Assembly: GCA_049613665.1 (NCBI GenBank)
Contig: JBMZCV010000103.1
Location: 1 to 18,647, forward strand
Origin: JBMZCV01 sp049613665
GTDB lineage: Bacteria; Bacteroidota; Bacteroidia; Chitinophagales; UBA2359
DNA: 18,647 nt
Reading direction: 5' to 3'
The notes beneath the pieces were generated by a model. It saw only the letters and a program-made list of their open reading frames with translations. It was not told the DNA's origin and searched no databases. Position numbers and translations under genes: made by a program. This document shows, one piece after another, positions 1-7,346 of the stretch. Positions within the stretch are counted from its first letter, which is position 1, and the number at the start of each line of letters is the position of its first letter.

Positions 1-6
1 ATGATA

Positions 7-24
7 TTCGTATTGTCGCTTACA
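7..24 (+). repeat. Partial copy of the dispersed intergenic repeat (GTCGCT half)
   Basis: ATTCGTATTGTCGCTTAC matches 15 of 18 bases of positions 16972-16989 inside the complete repeat copy at 16943-16999, in the same orientation. The hairpin half would lie to the left of the window edge and cannot be seen. The match is short, so this is a tentative member of the family. Confidence 0.4.
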
Positions 25-48
25 TTTTTTTGTGAATAATGCCTAATA
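25..48 (+). repeat. Left copy of the TTTTGTGAATAA motif flanking the three-gene block
   Basis: Positions 25-41 (TTTTTTTGTGAATAATG) recur exactly, inverted, at 4051-4067. Positions 28-48 also match 4207-4227 in direct orientation at 18 of 21 bases, sharing TTTTGTGAATAA and CTAATA. The motif lies downstream of the CotH-like gene. Its role is unknown; it could be an element boundary or a protein-binding site. Confidence 0.45.
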
Positions 49-67
49 CCCCTTTTGAAAACATACA

Positions 68-87
68 AGTACTTGGTACTTAAATGA
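68..87 (-). repeat. Hairpin half of the dispersed intergenic repeat
   Basis: Read on the minus strand this is CATTTAAGTACCAAGTACTT, which matches the start of the copy at 16943 (CATTTAAGTACCAAGTA shared). It can form a perfect 6-bp stem, AAGTAC/GTACTT, around a CAA loop. It lies just downstream of the CotH-like stop codon. The rest of the 57-bp repeat does not follow here, so this is a fragment or a rearranged copy. Confidence 0.5.
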
Positions 88-110
88 AATCTTGAACTGC
101 AAAAAGACAA

Positions 111-2021
111 TTACAACACTAGCAAACGTCCTGTTTCTATTTTATTGGCTGTTTGAAAAGTATAAAAATAAACACCTTTAGCCAAATTTTGCGGTTGCCA
201 AACTATCTTGTGTTTACCTTGCATTTGCAAATCATCAACAAGTGTATTTATCATTCTGCCTGTATTATCTTCTATTGTTATTTTTACCTGCTCGGTTTTT
301 TCTAAATAATAATGAAAGCTAGTTTCTTGCGAAAAAGGATTTGGATAAACATTCAAAAAACTCTTTTTATTTGCTTCTACCACACTTGTTTCAATAGTAG
401 GCAAATAGACATAAAACTCATATTCTGCTCTTTCTGGCAGTAAACTTATCGCCGCTTCATTTTCGGCACGCACATAATATTTAATCTCTGTACCGCTATC
501 TTGAAAAGGCAAACTTGCTGTAAAAATGTTGTCATTGGCCAAAATATCGCCATTTGTGCCATCGTCATACATAGCAGCAGTTTCAAATTTAGAATTATAA
601 GGACTTATAGTAGCTTGTAAATCAACACTTTCTGTATTGTAAACTTCTGCATAAATATAAATTAAATCATTATTTTTGGCCAGCTCAACATCTACAATAT
701 CTGGCGTAACTCTATCGATAGCTTCATGTTGTTCCAAAAACTCCTTTCTAATCGTAGCCGTACTCACAATGCCAGCAAAAGGGTCTTGCCATGGAAAGCC
801 GATAGTTTCATTGACATTTTCATAAAAATCGTTCATACCAAACAACTTGTAAGGGTCGCTAGAAGCTGCATTTGCGGCTAGACTTTGTAGTTCATCGGCA
901 AAATTTTGAATAGCCGTAGGATTTAAATGCTGTTCCAAAACTGTTCTGATATGAGCAGCATACAACTTGCCATAAAAAGAATCTGGATGGCTCGTGAGCA
1001 ACGAAACAAGCGGACGAGTCCAAGAATTGTAGCCAGCAAAAGGGTCATATTCGTATATCGCATCTTGGTTGAAACTATGTCCTAGCAAAGCCGCTACAAA
1101 GCTTTCAGAAACGTCCCACGGTATCATTTGAAACAAGCCATCTTGCGTTTGATATAGATAATAATTATGAACATATAATCCATTGTAAGTATCCAAATTT
1201 GCAATCACCATATTGACAGCAAACGCCCACAAAACCCTATCAATATTCAGAATATCGCCCAAATTTTCGGGTTCATTTTCTATAATATAAGTCAATCTTT
1301 TGAGCTCTTCCCAGCCATATTCCGACTTCAAATCGTAGTGTGGATAATACAAAGCCGTATCATTTCCCAAAAATTCTAAGTTGGAGGATAGGTCAAAATT
1401 GTTGTCGCCAAACTGCCCTTCAGGGTCACATTTAAACAAAATACCATCATTTTCACCAAAATGTTTTTGCAAAAAATGCTTATCTATCGCTTCTGTATTC
1501 ACATACAAACCCAAATAATTTTCTTCTAAATTTACTTTTATAAAATTGGCTTCTGGCGAAGGCAAGTAGTTGCGATAAATGCTATAACCAATGATTTCTT
1601 TGCAAAATGTTGGGTCGAAAAGAGCATTTGAAAGTTTTAGTTTTTTGTAATCCATCAAATTTTGGCCGCTGACCAAATCATTCATATCCAAATTTAAAGG
1701 TACTTTCGGAATGCCAATGTCTTGAGCGATAAAATAAGTGGAATTTCCCTTGTAACGCACCGCAACGCTGTCAAGAAAAACGCCATTGCTCATCTGCACA
1801 GTAGCTGGCAGCCGCACACCTGTTTGCTCAAACCAACTGTCGTCCAAAATTTCATCATAATTATTTTCGTAAAAATTGATACTCATAGTTCGCAACGAAT
1901 CTGTGTCAAATAAACCACCTGATTCGTCATACAAACTTTGCGGATTGTATAACTCTTGGGCAAATACTGAGGAGGAAAATAGGAAGAGAAAGATAAAAAT
2001 AGATAATAATGCTTTTTTCAT
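111..2021 (-). CDS. Secreted CotH-kinase-family protein with T9SS sorting domain
   Basis: The protein has 636 residues from the chosen ATG at 2021. That start gives an export signal beginning MKKALLSIFIFLFLF with likely cleavage after VFA. An upstream in-frame start at 2072 would put 17 extra residues before the signal and overlap the preceding gene, so it is less likely. The CotH core spans roughly residues 60-330. It contains RYKGNSTY, KKLKLSNALFDP and the stretch ANLD(277)TYNG...HNYYLY...IPWD(303), in which the two aspartates fit the ATP/metal-binding positions of this atypical protein-kinase fold. An Ig-like domain with the YDDGTNGD pattern follows. Residues 555-636 (VYPNPF...KGVYFYTF...GRLLVL) form a type A T9SS C-terminal signal, so the protein should be exported and either surface-attached or released. 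Its substrate is unknown. It begins 28 bp after the DUF4435 gene on the same strand and may be co-transcribed. Confidence 0.88.
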   Translation of the reverse strand: MKKALLSIFIFLFLFSSSVFAQELYNPQSLYDESGGLFDTDSLRTMSINFYENNYDEILDDSWFEQTGVRLPATVQMSNGVFLDSVAVRYKGNSTYFIAQDIGIPKVPLNLDMNDLVSGQNLMDYKKLKLSNALFDPTFCKEIIGYSIYRNYLPSPEANFIKVNLEENYLGLYVNTEAIDKHFLQKHFGENDGILFKCDPEGQFGDNNFDLSSNLEFLGNDTALYYPHYDLKSEYGWEELKRLTYIIENEPENLGDILNIDRVLWAFAVNMVIANLDTYNGLYVHNYYLYQTQDGLFQMIPWDVSESFVAALLGHSFNQDAIYEYDPFAGYNSWTRPLVSLLTSHPDSFYGKLYAAHIRTVLEQHLNPTAIQNFADELQSLAANAASSDPYKLFGMNDFYENVNETIGFPWQDPFAGIVSTATIRKEFLEQHEAIDRVTPDIVDVELAKNNDLIYIYAEVYNTESVDLQATISPYNSKFETAAMYDDGTNGDILANDNIFTASLPFQDSGTEIKYYVRAENEAAISLLPERAEYEFYVYLPTIETSVVEANKKSFLNVYPNPFSQETSFHYYLEKTEQVKITIEDNTGRMINTLVDDLQMQGKHKIVWQPQNLAKGVYFYTFQTANKIETGRLLVL

Positions 2022-2049
2022 TTTATTTAGTTTTTTTATAAACAATGTG

Positions 2050-2895
2050 TTAATTTTCCCAAATGACGACATTGTTTGTTACTGCCCAATCATTTAATTG
2101 TTGAAACAAAGCAGTTTGCTGAAATGTTTGAAAATCAAACCTAATTCGCAACGAACTTGCCAAAATTGCTTCACTTAATCCTTTATTGCCGTATTTTTCT
2201 CTAAGATATTCTGCTAAAGTTTTCAAAAAGTCATGGCCATTTGTCAATTGCAACAAATCTGGGTTTTGAGTTTTTAAAGCGGTTATTTTTTCTTGAATAA
2301 CATTTATATCTGTTAATATTGCATTTGGCGATTTTCCTAATGTTCGCCTAAAATATTCCGAAAAATTTATAGTGTGATTATCAAAATCCATCAAACTTAC
2401 AAAACCAGCTTTAAATTTTAACTCAAGATTTTCTATATCATTCAGCCATCTCAAATAACTGACATCTGCAATAGTTTTGAGCAAATTTTCTTTTGTTTCA
2501 AGTTGTTCTGCTTTTGCTAAATTGGAGTATTCATAAAACAAAGCATTCCACACCTTTCCTTGTGCCAAAATAGTCATTTCGGTATCGTGAAAATCGGTCA
2601 AAAAAATGTTTGTGACTTGATATTCTGCTGTTTCTAAATGCAAAAAATCGGCATCTCGAATGCCTACTAGCAAAGGAGAAAAGTTTAACAAAATAGACAT
2701 ACAGTTTTCTAACTTTGTTTTTCCTTCTGGAATATACTCTACATTGCATTTTTCGTCATCAAAAAATTTGCGAAACAAACGCACATCGCTCGGCCCTTCT
2801 ACAAAAATTAATACTTGCTCTTTACTTTTATCATCATCAAAGAACATTTTTAATTCATCTAGTTTATCTTGATAAGTTATATCTTTTCTTTCCAT
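2050..2895 (-). CDS. ariB: DUF4435/TOPRIM-like protein, AriB-like effector of a PARIS-type system
   Basis: The protein has 281 residues. Near the N-terminus, VLIFVEG(34)PSD with E33 and D37, followed by the acidic pair RD(81)AD(83) and then FHD(104)TE(106)M, fits the TOPRIM-like metal-binding centre of DUF4435 proteins. The C-terminal half is predicted mostly helical with no recognised motif. The ATG shares its first base with the stop of the upstream ATPase gene (TAATG), so the two are probably translationally coupled. In PARIS, AriB is held by the AriA ATPase and, when released by a phage-encoded trigger, acts as a toxic nuclease on host tRNA. That role is known for the family and only inferred here. 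The order (ATPase first, DUF4435 second), the sizes and the coupling all agree. The alternative is another AAA plus TOPRIM pair of unknown function. Confidence 0.78.
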   Translation of the reverse strand: MERKDITYQDKLDELKMFFDDDKSKEQVLIFVEGPSDVRLFRKFFDDEKCNVEYIPEGKTKLENCMSILLNFSPLLVGIRDADFLHLETAEYQVTNIFLTDFHDTEMTILAQGKVWNALFYEYSNLAKAEQLETKENLLKTIADVSYLRWLNDIENLELKFKAGFVSLMDFDNHTINFSEYFRRTLGKSPNAILTDINVIQEKITALKTQNPDLLQLTNGHDFLKTLAEYLREKYGNKGLSEAILASSLRIRFDFQTFQQTALFQQLNDWAVTNNVVIWEN

Positions 2896-4007
2896 TAGGC
2901 ATCATTTTTGGCAAGCGTATAAACTAAGTCCCATCTACTATTTATAATAGATGGCGAGTGTGTTGCTATCATCACTTGAATTTTCTGCATTTTCACGATT
3001 TTTAACAAGTCTTTCAAGAATTCTTTTTGCCATCTAATGTGCAACGAAATTTCGGGTTCATCAATCAGCACTAAAGTATTTGGCGTAGTATTGAAAATGA
3101 GTTCGTAGAGCATCACAACTTCGTGCTGTTCGCCAGAAGAAAGCTGTGTTAAATTGAGTTCTTTGCCTTTACTTGTTCTAAAAACAAAACCATTTTTGCT
3201 GATTTCTATGGTTTTGAACGTAAAACGACGCTCATTCAGAATCGTAGTAAAAAGTTCTAATTTTTCAAGCAATTCATCAAAAACACTTAATTTTTCTTCC
3301 AAATCATTCAAATAAACTAACAAAGCTTTTGAATCGGCTTCACTATATTCGAAATCAATGGGTTGGGTTTCGTACAAACCGTACTTTATCAGTTTTTCCT
3401 GCTTATTTTTAAGTTTCGTATATCGTTTATTATAGTCTGCTTCCGAAATTTTCCCTTTTTCAAAAATTAAACGTCTTGGATAAGTGCTATCCAATTTTTG
3501 CGAAATGGCATATACTTTTTGCGAAGCTTCAACAATTGAATTCTTTAATTCACTTGCATACATTTCAATTGTATTTATGACAACACTTGTAGGTTGTTCT
3601 TTATTATTAAATGTCACATATTTTTTTTCTTGCTCAACTTCTGCAAATTTCAATAATCTTTGTTCTTGAATCAAATATGGTTTGATGCTATTTAAAAACT
3701 TTAGTTCTTCACGTGCAGATATTTTTACTCCTTTTCTATTATAAGTAGAAAGAGAATAATCTTTTTCTTTTTTTATTTCAAATAAAAAGTCGTTTTCTAA
3801 TGAGATACTTATTTTTTCAAAAATTAAAGTTCTCAAAAAAGTGCAATGATATGCGTTGTCAAAAAAATGAAAAATAATATTCAAAATCTTTGTTTTTCCA
3901 AAACCATTTGGCCCCGTAATAATCAAAACATCTTCATTTTCGGGATAAATAATTTCATAATCAAAAATCTCAAACAACTTTTCAATCTTTATAGACTTAA
4001 TTTTCAT
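2895..4007 (-). CDS. ariA: ABC-type AAA ATPase, AriA-like sensor of a PARIS-type system
   Basis: The protein has 370 residues from the ATG at 4007. The longer reading needs a TTG at 4046, and MKIKSIKIEKLF is the usual type of start in this family. Walker A is GPNGFGKT (32-39), the ABC signature is LSSGEQ (289-294), Walker B is LVLIDEPEISLH (about 312-323) and the H-loop is ATHSP (348-352). The middle, about 120-270, is charged and helical, as in the SMC-like arm of AAA_15/AAA_21 ATPases. It has no TOPRIM domain of its own, which separates it from OLD/GajA proteins; the TOPRIM-like partner is encoded next, with stop and start codons overlapping by one base. In PARIS, AriA forms the scaffold that detects phage anti-restriction proteins and restrains AriB. 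The ATPase assignment is secure; the PARIS assignment is inferred from architecture and synteny. Confidence 0.8.
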   Translation of the reverse strand: MKIKSIKIEKLFEIFDYEIIYPENEDVLIITGPNGFGKTKILNIIFHFFDNAYHCTFLRTLIFEKISISLENDFLFEIKKEKDYSLSTYNRKGVKISAREELKFLNSIKPYLIQEQRLLKFAEVEQEKKYVTFNNKEQPTSVVINTIEMYASELKNSIVEASQKVYAISQKLDSTYPRRLIFEKGKISEADYNKRYTKLKNKQEKLIKYGLYETQPIDFEYSEADSKALLVYLNDLEEKLSVFDELLEKLELFTTILNERRFTFKTIEISKNGFVFRTSKGKELNLTQLSSGEQHEVVMLYELIFNTTPNTLVLIDEPEISLHIRWQKEFLKDLLKIVKMQKIQVMIATHSPSIINSRWDLVYTLAKNDA

Positions 4008-4050
4008 TTTATGATTATTTAAAATAAATAATTTTTTTCTTCTCAATAGA

Positions 4051-4067
4051 CATTATTCACAAAAAAA
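4051..4067 (-). repeat. Right, inverted copy of the TTTTTTTGTGAATAATG motif
   Basis: This is an exact 17-bp inverted match to positions 25-41. It lies 44 bp upstream of the ATPase start codon, so it could form part of that gene's leader or control region. Because the sequence is AT-rich and includes a T7 run, an exact match of this length is only mildly surprising on its own. Its placement at both edges of the three-gene block is what makes it notable. Confidence 0.45.
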
Positions 4068-4076
4068 GTGTAGAGG

Positions 4077-4106
4077 CAAATAAAAGCATTGTTAGATAAA
4101 TGCAAA
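4077..4106 (-). promoter_or_regulatory. Candidate promoter of the ariA-ariB unit
   Basis: On the minus strand, TTTG (4106-4103) is followed 18 bases later by TTTATTTG (4084-4077). This is one mismatch from the Bacteroidota -7 box TAnnTTTG. It would give a leader of about 65 nt before the ATG at 4007. The region is AT-rich, so the match could be fortuitous. Confidence 0.35.
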
Positions 4107-4147
4107 TCATATATTCGCATAGTTTTAGCAACTATTGTCGTAAAACG

Positions 4148-4180
4148 AGGTGGCAGGCATTTTCAAAATGCCTACCACCT
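4148..4180. terminator. Near-perfect palindrome of 16 bp per arm
   Basis: AGGTGGCAGGCATTTT, one C, then AAAATGCCTACCACCT. The arms pair throughout except for one position, which is a C/A mismatch on the plus strand and a G-U wobble in minus-strand RNA. It sits between two divergent genes, where a terminator is not expected, and no long T-run follows. It may be a protein-binding site, a mobile-element end or a remnant terminator; no class is secure. Confidence 0.45.
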
Positions 4181-4206
4181 ATTTGCTTATTATTGCTCAT
4201 CTAAAA

Positions 4207-4227
4207 TTTTGTGAATAAACTCTAATA
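4207..4227 (+). repeat. Third copy of the TTTTGTGAATAA...CTAATA motif
   Basis: The copy consists of TTTTGTGAATAA, three variable bases and CTAATA. It matches 28-48 in direct orientation at 18 of 21 bases, with all three mismatches falling in the three-base spacer. Together with the inverted copy at 4051-4067 this makes three sites bordering the PARIS-like block. Confidence 0.4.
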
Positions 4228-4229
4228 GT

Positions 4230-4396
4230 TCGGACATTTTTTACAACAATTTTCAGTTGAATAAAAAACGCCTTTTGGCAAGAGAAACATACTATTTTTC
4301 AGTTCAAAAAGTCATTAAATTTGCAAATACTGGCCATCTTAGCCTAAAAAAAATAGTATGTTTAAGCCTTTGATAAAAAATGTATAAAATGTCTGA
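4230..4396. repeat. Nested inverted repeats, possible MITE-like element
   Basis: The outer arms are TCGGACATTTTTTACA (4230-4245) and the complement of 4381-4396, matching at 14 of 16. The inner arms are AAACATACTATTTTT (4285-4299) and 4349-4363, a perfect 15 of 15. The left arm has about 22 extra bases between outer and inner blocks. No ORF fits inside. The layout resembles a small non-autonomous element or a long structured RNA, but no target-site duplication was identified. It occupies most of the 522-bp gene-free space between the divergent ATPase and lipase genes. Confidence 0.45.
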
Positions 4397-4473
4397 ACCA
4401 TTGCTTCTCAAAAGCAAATATAAAGCTTTTCTAATAGCTGACCAAAAAAACTCTTTTCCAAACAAAACAATAG

Positions 4474-4502
4474 TTGATAATGTTGTATATTGGTTAAGTT
4501 TA
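4474..4502 (+). promoter_or_regulatory. Candidate promoter of the lipase gene
   Basis: TTG (4474-4476) is followed 18 bases later by TAAGTTTA (4495-4502), which has one mismatch to TAnnTTTG. The start codon is 27 bp downstream. This is a weak match in an AT-rich sequence. Confidence 0.3.
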
Positions 4503-4529
4503 AATTTTTATATAAAATAATTTTCAAAC

Positions 4530-5930
4530 ATGAAACAAAATAACAAAAAAATACTACTAAAATGGCTCATGCTAAGTGTCTTTGTTCTTGTCATAACAGC
4601 TTGCGGAAAAGATTGTGAAGTTGAGCCAGACGACACAACAAATGATACAACAGCTATAAATGATACTATTCCGACAGATACGATACCAACAACCGATACA
4701 ACAATAAACATCATAGAAGCTTGCAACGATTCGCTATTGCCTATCGTTGTGATGCACGGATTTTTGGCTTCTGGCGACACTTATGCTACACAATTTATGC
4801 GAATGACAAGCAACGATTATTGTGCAGAACGCCTTTTCGCTTTCGATTGGAACTCAGTAGGTTTCGGAAACGATAATACGGTGGCTCTTGATGCTTTTGT
4901 CGATGAAGTATTAGCAGAAACAAACGCATCAAAAATAAATTTAGTTGGCCATTCGGCTGGCGGCGATTTGGGATATAGCTATTTGTCCGATGCTGCTCAT
5001 GCCGAAAAAGTAGCTCATTATGTGCATTTGGGCAGCAACTATTATGATGATGCGGCTGGCGATGGCCAAATCCCTACTTTAAATATATGGTCGTCAGATG
5101 ACGAAACAGTAGGAGGAAGCGACATTCCGAATGCAACAAATCTGATGCTCACAGGAGCAGACCATTATGAGGTAGCGACAAATGCCGAAACTTTTGCCGA
5201 AATGTATCGCTTTTTTAATGATGGCGAAGAGCCAGAAACAACCGAAATTGAGACGGAAGACGAAATTATAGTTTCAGGAAAAGCTTTGAGTTTGGGCTTG
5301 AATGAGGCTTTAGTAAATGCTCAAGTAGAAATTTATGTGGTTTCAAATGCGACAGGCGAAAGATTGAATAGCGAGCCAAATGCTGTTTTTACAACAGATG
5401 ATGATGGATTTTGGGGGCCGTTTGAAGTAGCAGCCAACACCAATTACGAGTTTTTTGTAGCAGGAAGCGATGCCGACGATAGACCGATTCACTATTATAG
5501 AGAAGCTTTTACACATTCCAACAAAATGGTTTATTTGCGAACTTTGCCACCGCCAGTTTCACTAGCTGGTTTTTTGACCAACTCTTTGCCAAGTGACGAC
5601 AATCAGAGTGTAATGGCTGTTTTTGCTGCTAGTCAGGCAGTTATAAATAATCGTGATGAATTATATGTCGATGGCAATGAACTTTCAAATGCCGAATTTG
5701 CTTCTTCTGACCAAACGACTATTGCTTTTTTCTTGTATGATGATGGCGATTATAGCACAAGTATGTCAAGCGTAGGTTTGTTTGGCTCTTTTCCATTTCT
5801 GAACGGTGCTGATATGTTTTTCGATACTGCCGAGCCAGCGACCATCAATATTGAAATGAATGGCAGAACCTTAAATGTGCCAAATTGGAAATCCGAAACT
5901 GAAGGTATTACGGTTGTCGTTTTTGATTAA
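4530..5930 (+). CDS. Lipoprotein alpha/beta-hydrolase (lipase/esterase)
   Basis: The protein has 466 residues. A type II signal ends in the lipobox ITAC with C25 as lipidation site, so it is a membrane-anchored lipoprotein. Residues 33-60 form a low-complexity linker rich in D and T. The hydrolase core, about 65-235, has the oxyanion strand VVMHGF (74-78), the nucleophile elbow GHSAGG with S142, a likely acid at D190 or D191 in WSSDDETV, and H212 in GADHYEV. This gives a complete Ser-Asp-His triad. The remaining 225 residues look like beta-sandwich domains: an Ig/carboxypeptidase-regulatory-like part at about 247-330, then a C-terminal beta part containing YYREAF and VYLRT. Substrate preference cannot be read from the sequence. 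It is transcribed divergently from the ATPase gene, converges with the zinc-ribbon gene, and ends at a plausible terminator. Confidence 0.85.
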   Translation: MKQNNKKILLKWLMLSVFVLVITACGKDCEVEPDDTTNDTTAINDTIPTDTIPTTDTTINIIEACNDSLLPIVVMHGFLASGDTYATQFMRMTSNDYCAERLFAFDWNSVGFGNDNTVALDAFVDEVLAETNASKINLVGHSAGGDLGYSYLSDAAHAEKVAHYVHLGSNYYDDAAGDGQIPTLNIWSSDDETVGGSDIPNATNLMLTGADHYEVATNAETFAEMYRFFNDGEEPETTEIETEDEIIVSGKALSLGLNEALVNAQVEIYVVSNATGERLNSEPNAVFTTDDDGFWGPFEVAANTNYEFFVAGSDADDRPIHYYREAFTHSNKMVYLRTLPPPVSLAGFLTNSLPSDDNQSVMAVFAASQAVINNRDELYVDGNELSNAEFASSDQTTIAFFLYDDGDYSTSMSSVGLFGSFPFLNGADMFFDTAEPATINIEMNGRTLNVPNWKSETEGITVVVFD

Positions 5931-5949
5931 AAAATCTTATCTCTATTTT

Positions 5950-5992
5950 AAATTTTCAAGGTTTTTAAAATCTTGAAAATTTGTTTTATTTG
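5950..5992 (+). terminator. Intrinsic terminator after the lipase gene
   Basis: An 11-bp perfect stem, AAATTTTCAAG (5950-5960) with CTTGAAAATTT (5972-5982), is followed by a T-rich tail, GTTTTATTTG. It starts 20 bp after the stop codon of the plus-strand lipase gene, in the gap between two convergent genes. Confidence 0.65.
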
Positions 5993-6026
5993 TTAAAATA
6001 TTTCCGCAATTTTAATTTTTGTCTGA

Positions 6027-7142
6027 CTACTTACCAATACTAAAAGCCACTACTAACAAAAAGATAATTAAAGAAATAAATATAGAAAAAGCGATAATTT
6101 TGATGATACTATATGGCCGTTCGCCTTGTACTCTGCCTGTTTGTCCATTTATAACAAATCTAAAAACTTTATTTTTGTAGTGGTAATTGCTAATCCAAAT
6201 AGGCAACAAAATATGTTTGAATGTAATATTAAAGTGTTCGGTGTAAATACTAGAAATCCGTTGAGCATCACCACCAATATCTTTTAAAACAGAACGTTTG
6301 ATACCAACTGCCATTTTTTTCTTGGCAATTCCCAAACCATCTTTCACATTTAACTGATAGCTTTCGCAGCGAAAACCGCTCAAATATTCTTCTTTGAAAG
6401 GCACTAATTGCGACAAATCGAAAGGCTCAAGAGCTAGCAAATAGTTTTTGGGTAAGGTGCTACTTGCCAAAATCAATACATCATCAAAAAAGAGTTGAAT
6501 ATGGCCAGAAACTCGTGTCCAATCCGTTTTTGTGACTGCAACTTTTTGGCTTTTACGTTTGCCATTTACTGTCACAAAATGTCGCTGATATTCTACACGA
6601 TGTTTGCCACGATGGCCATGATAACGGCTATAAGTGCGAGCATCATATGTCCAATAAGGTATATAAACGCCTATGAGCTTTTTATCTTTTCGAGCTTGCT
6701 TTTTCAAATTATTTGGAGCAAACCAAAGCGAAGAAAGCCATTTTTGGAACAATTCGTGAGCTTGTTTATCTTCGACTTTGAAAGGCAAAATGCCTTCTGG
6801 TTTTATCAACGTATTGGTAGTTCCTGTTTCTAAAATGAGGCTAGTTCCACAAAAAGCACAATCGGCAGCAGTAATATTGGGAGGGAGCGTTGTTTTGGCA
6901 GCACACGAATCACATTGGACTAAAACAACTTCTTGTTTATTATCTAAATTTGTTTTTTGATGTATAAAAGCTTCATAATCAATCTCTTCTATCTCTTCAG
7001 TTTCCTCAATATCAATGCAATTGTCGGTATCACAATATTCGCAAACCAAATTGTTTGTGTTTGGTTTGAACAGAAGTATCGCCCCACAATTCGTACATTT
7101 TACATCTTTAAATAAGGTATAAGTTTTAGCTTCTTGCTGCAT
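6027..7142 (-). CDS. Double zinc-ribbon membrane protein (YdjG-like)
   Basis: The protein has 371 residues. Two four-cysteine zinc ribbons lie at the N-terminus: C16/C19...C34/C37 and C77/C80...C95/C98, separated by a glutamate-rich linker. A central region of about 110-330 contains GVYIPYWTYDA and LLPIWISNYHY, and a single hydrophobic segment, about 346-369, anchors the C-terminus. Family members are often labelled TFIIB-type zinc-ribbon protein or, misleadingly, primosomal protein N' or helicase; there are no helicase motifs here. In Bacillus subtilis similar proteins (YdjG/YdjH) recruit the SPFH protein YdjI to the membrane. The same partnership is inferred here, because the upstream same-strand gene encodes a YdjI-like SPFH protein. 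A strong hairpin lies 27 bp upstream of the ATG, so expression may be separate from or attenuated relative to that gene. Confidence 0.8.
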   Translation of the reverse strand: MQQEAKTYTLFKDVKCTNCGAILLFKPNTNNLVCEYCDTDNCIDIEETEEIEEIDYEAFIHQKTNLDNKQEVVLVQCDSCAAKTTLPPNITAADCAFCGTSLILETGTTNTLIKPEGILPFKVEDKQAHELFQKWLSSLWFAPNNLKKQARKDKKLIGVYIPYWTYDARTYSRYHGHRGKHRVEYQRHFVTVNGKRKSQKVAVTKTDWTRVSGHIQLFFDDVLILASSTLPKNYLLALEPFDLSQLVPFKEEYLSGFRCESYQLNVKDGLGIAKKKMAVGIKRSVLKDIGGDAQRISSIYTEHFNITFKHILLPIWISNYHYKNKVFRFVINGQTGRVQGERPYSIIKIIAFSIFISLIIFLLVVAFSIGK

Positions 7143-7168
7143 GATTTTGGCTGTATTTTCTTCATAAA

Positions 7169-7217
7169 AAACGATATGCTTTGTTTGTGATTTTTTTCAC
7201 TACAAAACATATCGTTT
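7169..7217 (-). terminator. Hairpin and T-tract between the SPFH and zinc-ribbon genes
   Basis: On the minus strand AAACGATATG pairs with CATATCGTTT, a perfect 10 bp, around an interior that can pair further (GTGA with TCAC). The second arm runs directly into TTTTTT. It is placed as a rho-independent terminator or attenuator, downstream of the SPFH gene and within the leader of the zinc-ribbon gene. Confidence 0.65.
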
Positions 7218-7229
7218 CTCAAAACTATT

Positions 7230-7285
7230 TTTAAGTGCCAAGCACTATTTAATAAATGGTCGATTTGTTGCTAACGCATTGAAAA
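7230..7285 (+). repeat. Dispersed intergenic repeat, copy with the GTGC hairpin
   Basis: This copy matches 16943-16999 at about 47 of 57 positions with one single-base gap. It begins with a hairpin, AGTGC-CAA-GCACT, followed by TATTTAATAAA, then a variable segment, then GCTAACGCATTGAAAA, which is identical in both copies. It is wholly intergenic, between the SPFH and zinc-ribbon genes. There is no coding potential. Confidence 0.7.
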
Positions 7286-7346
7286 AAAACAGCATATTAG
7301 CATCAACGAGATATATCATTATTTTTGTCTAGTGGTTCAAAAAAAA

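Noticed and set aside
2050..4007. Gabija or OLD-type defence system
   Set aside because: GajA/OLD proteins carry ATPase and TOPRIM in one chain and Gabija adds a UvrD-like helicase; here the two domains are separate genes and there is no helicase.
2895..4046. Longer ATPase start at 4046 (TTG)
   Set aside because: The extra 13 residues are basic and unlike the family N-terminus; the internal ATG at 4007 gives MKIKSIKIEKLF, the common start for these ATPases.
4508..4780. Minus-strand 90-residue ORF
   Set aside because: It is a shadow of the lipase gene's signal peptide and Asp/Thr linker; its valine/serine-rich composition simply mirrors those codons.
6027..7142. Primosomal protein N' (helicase) identity
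   Set aside because: No Walker or helicase motifs are present; only the zinc ribbons resemble that protein.
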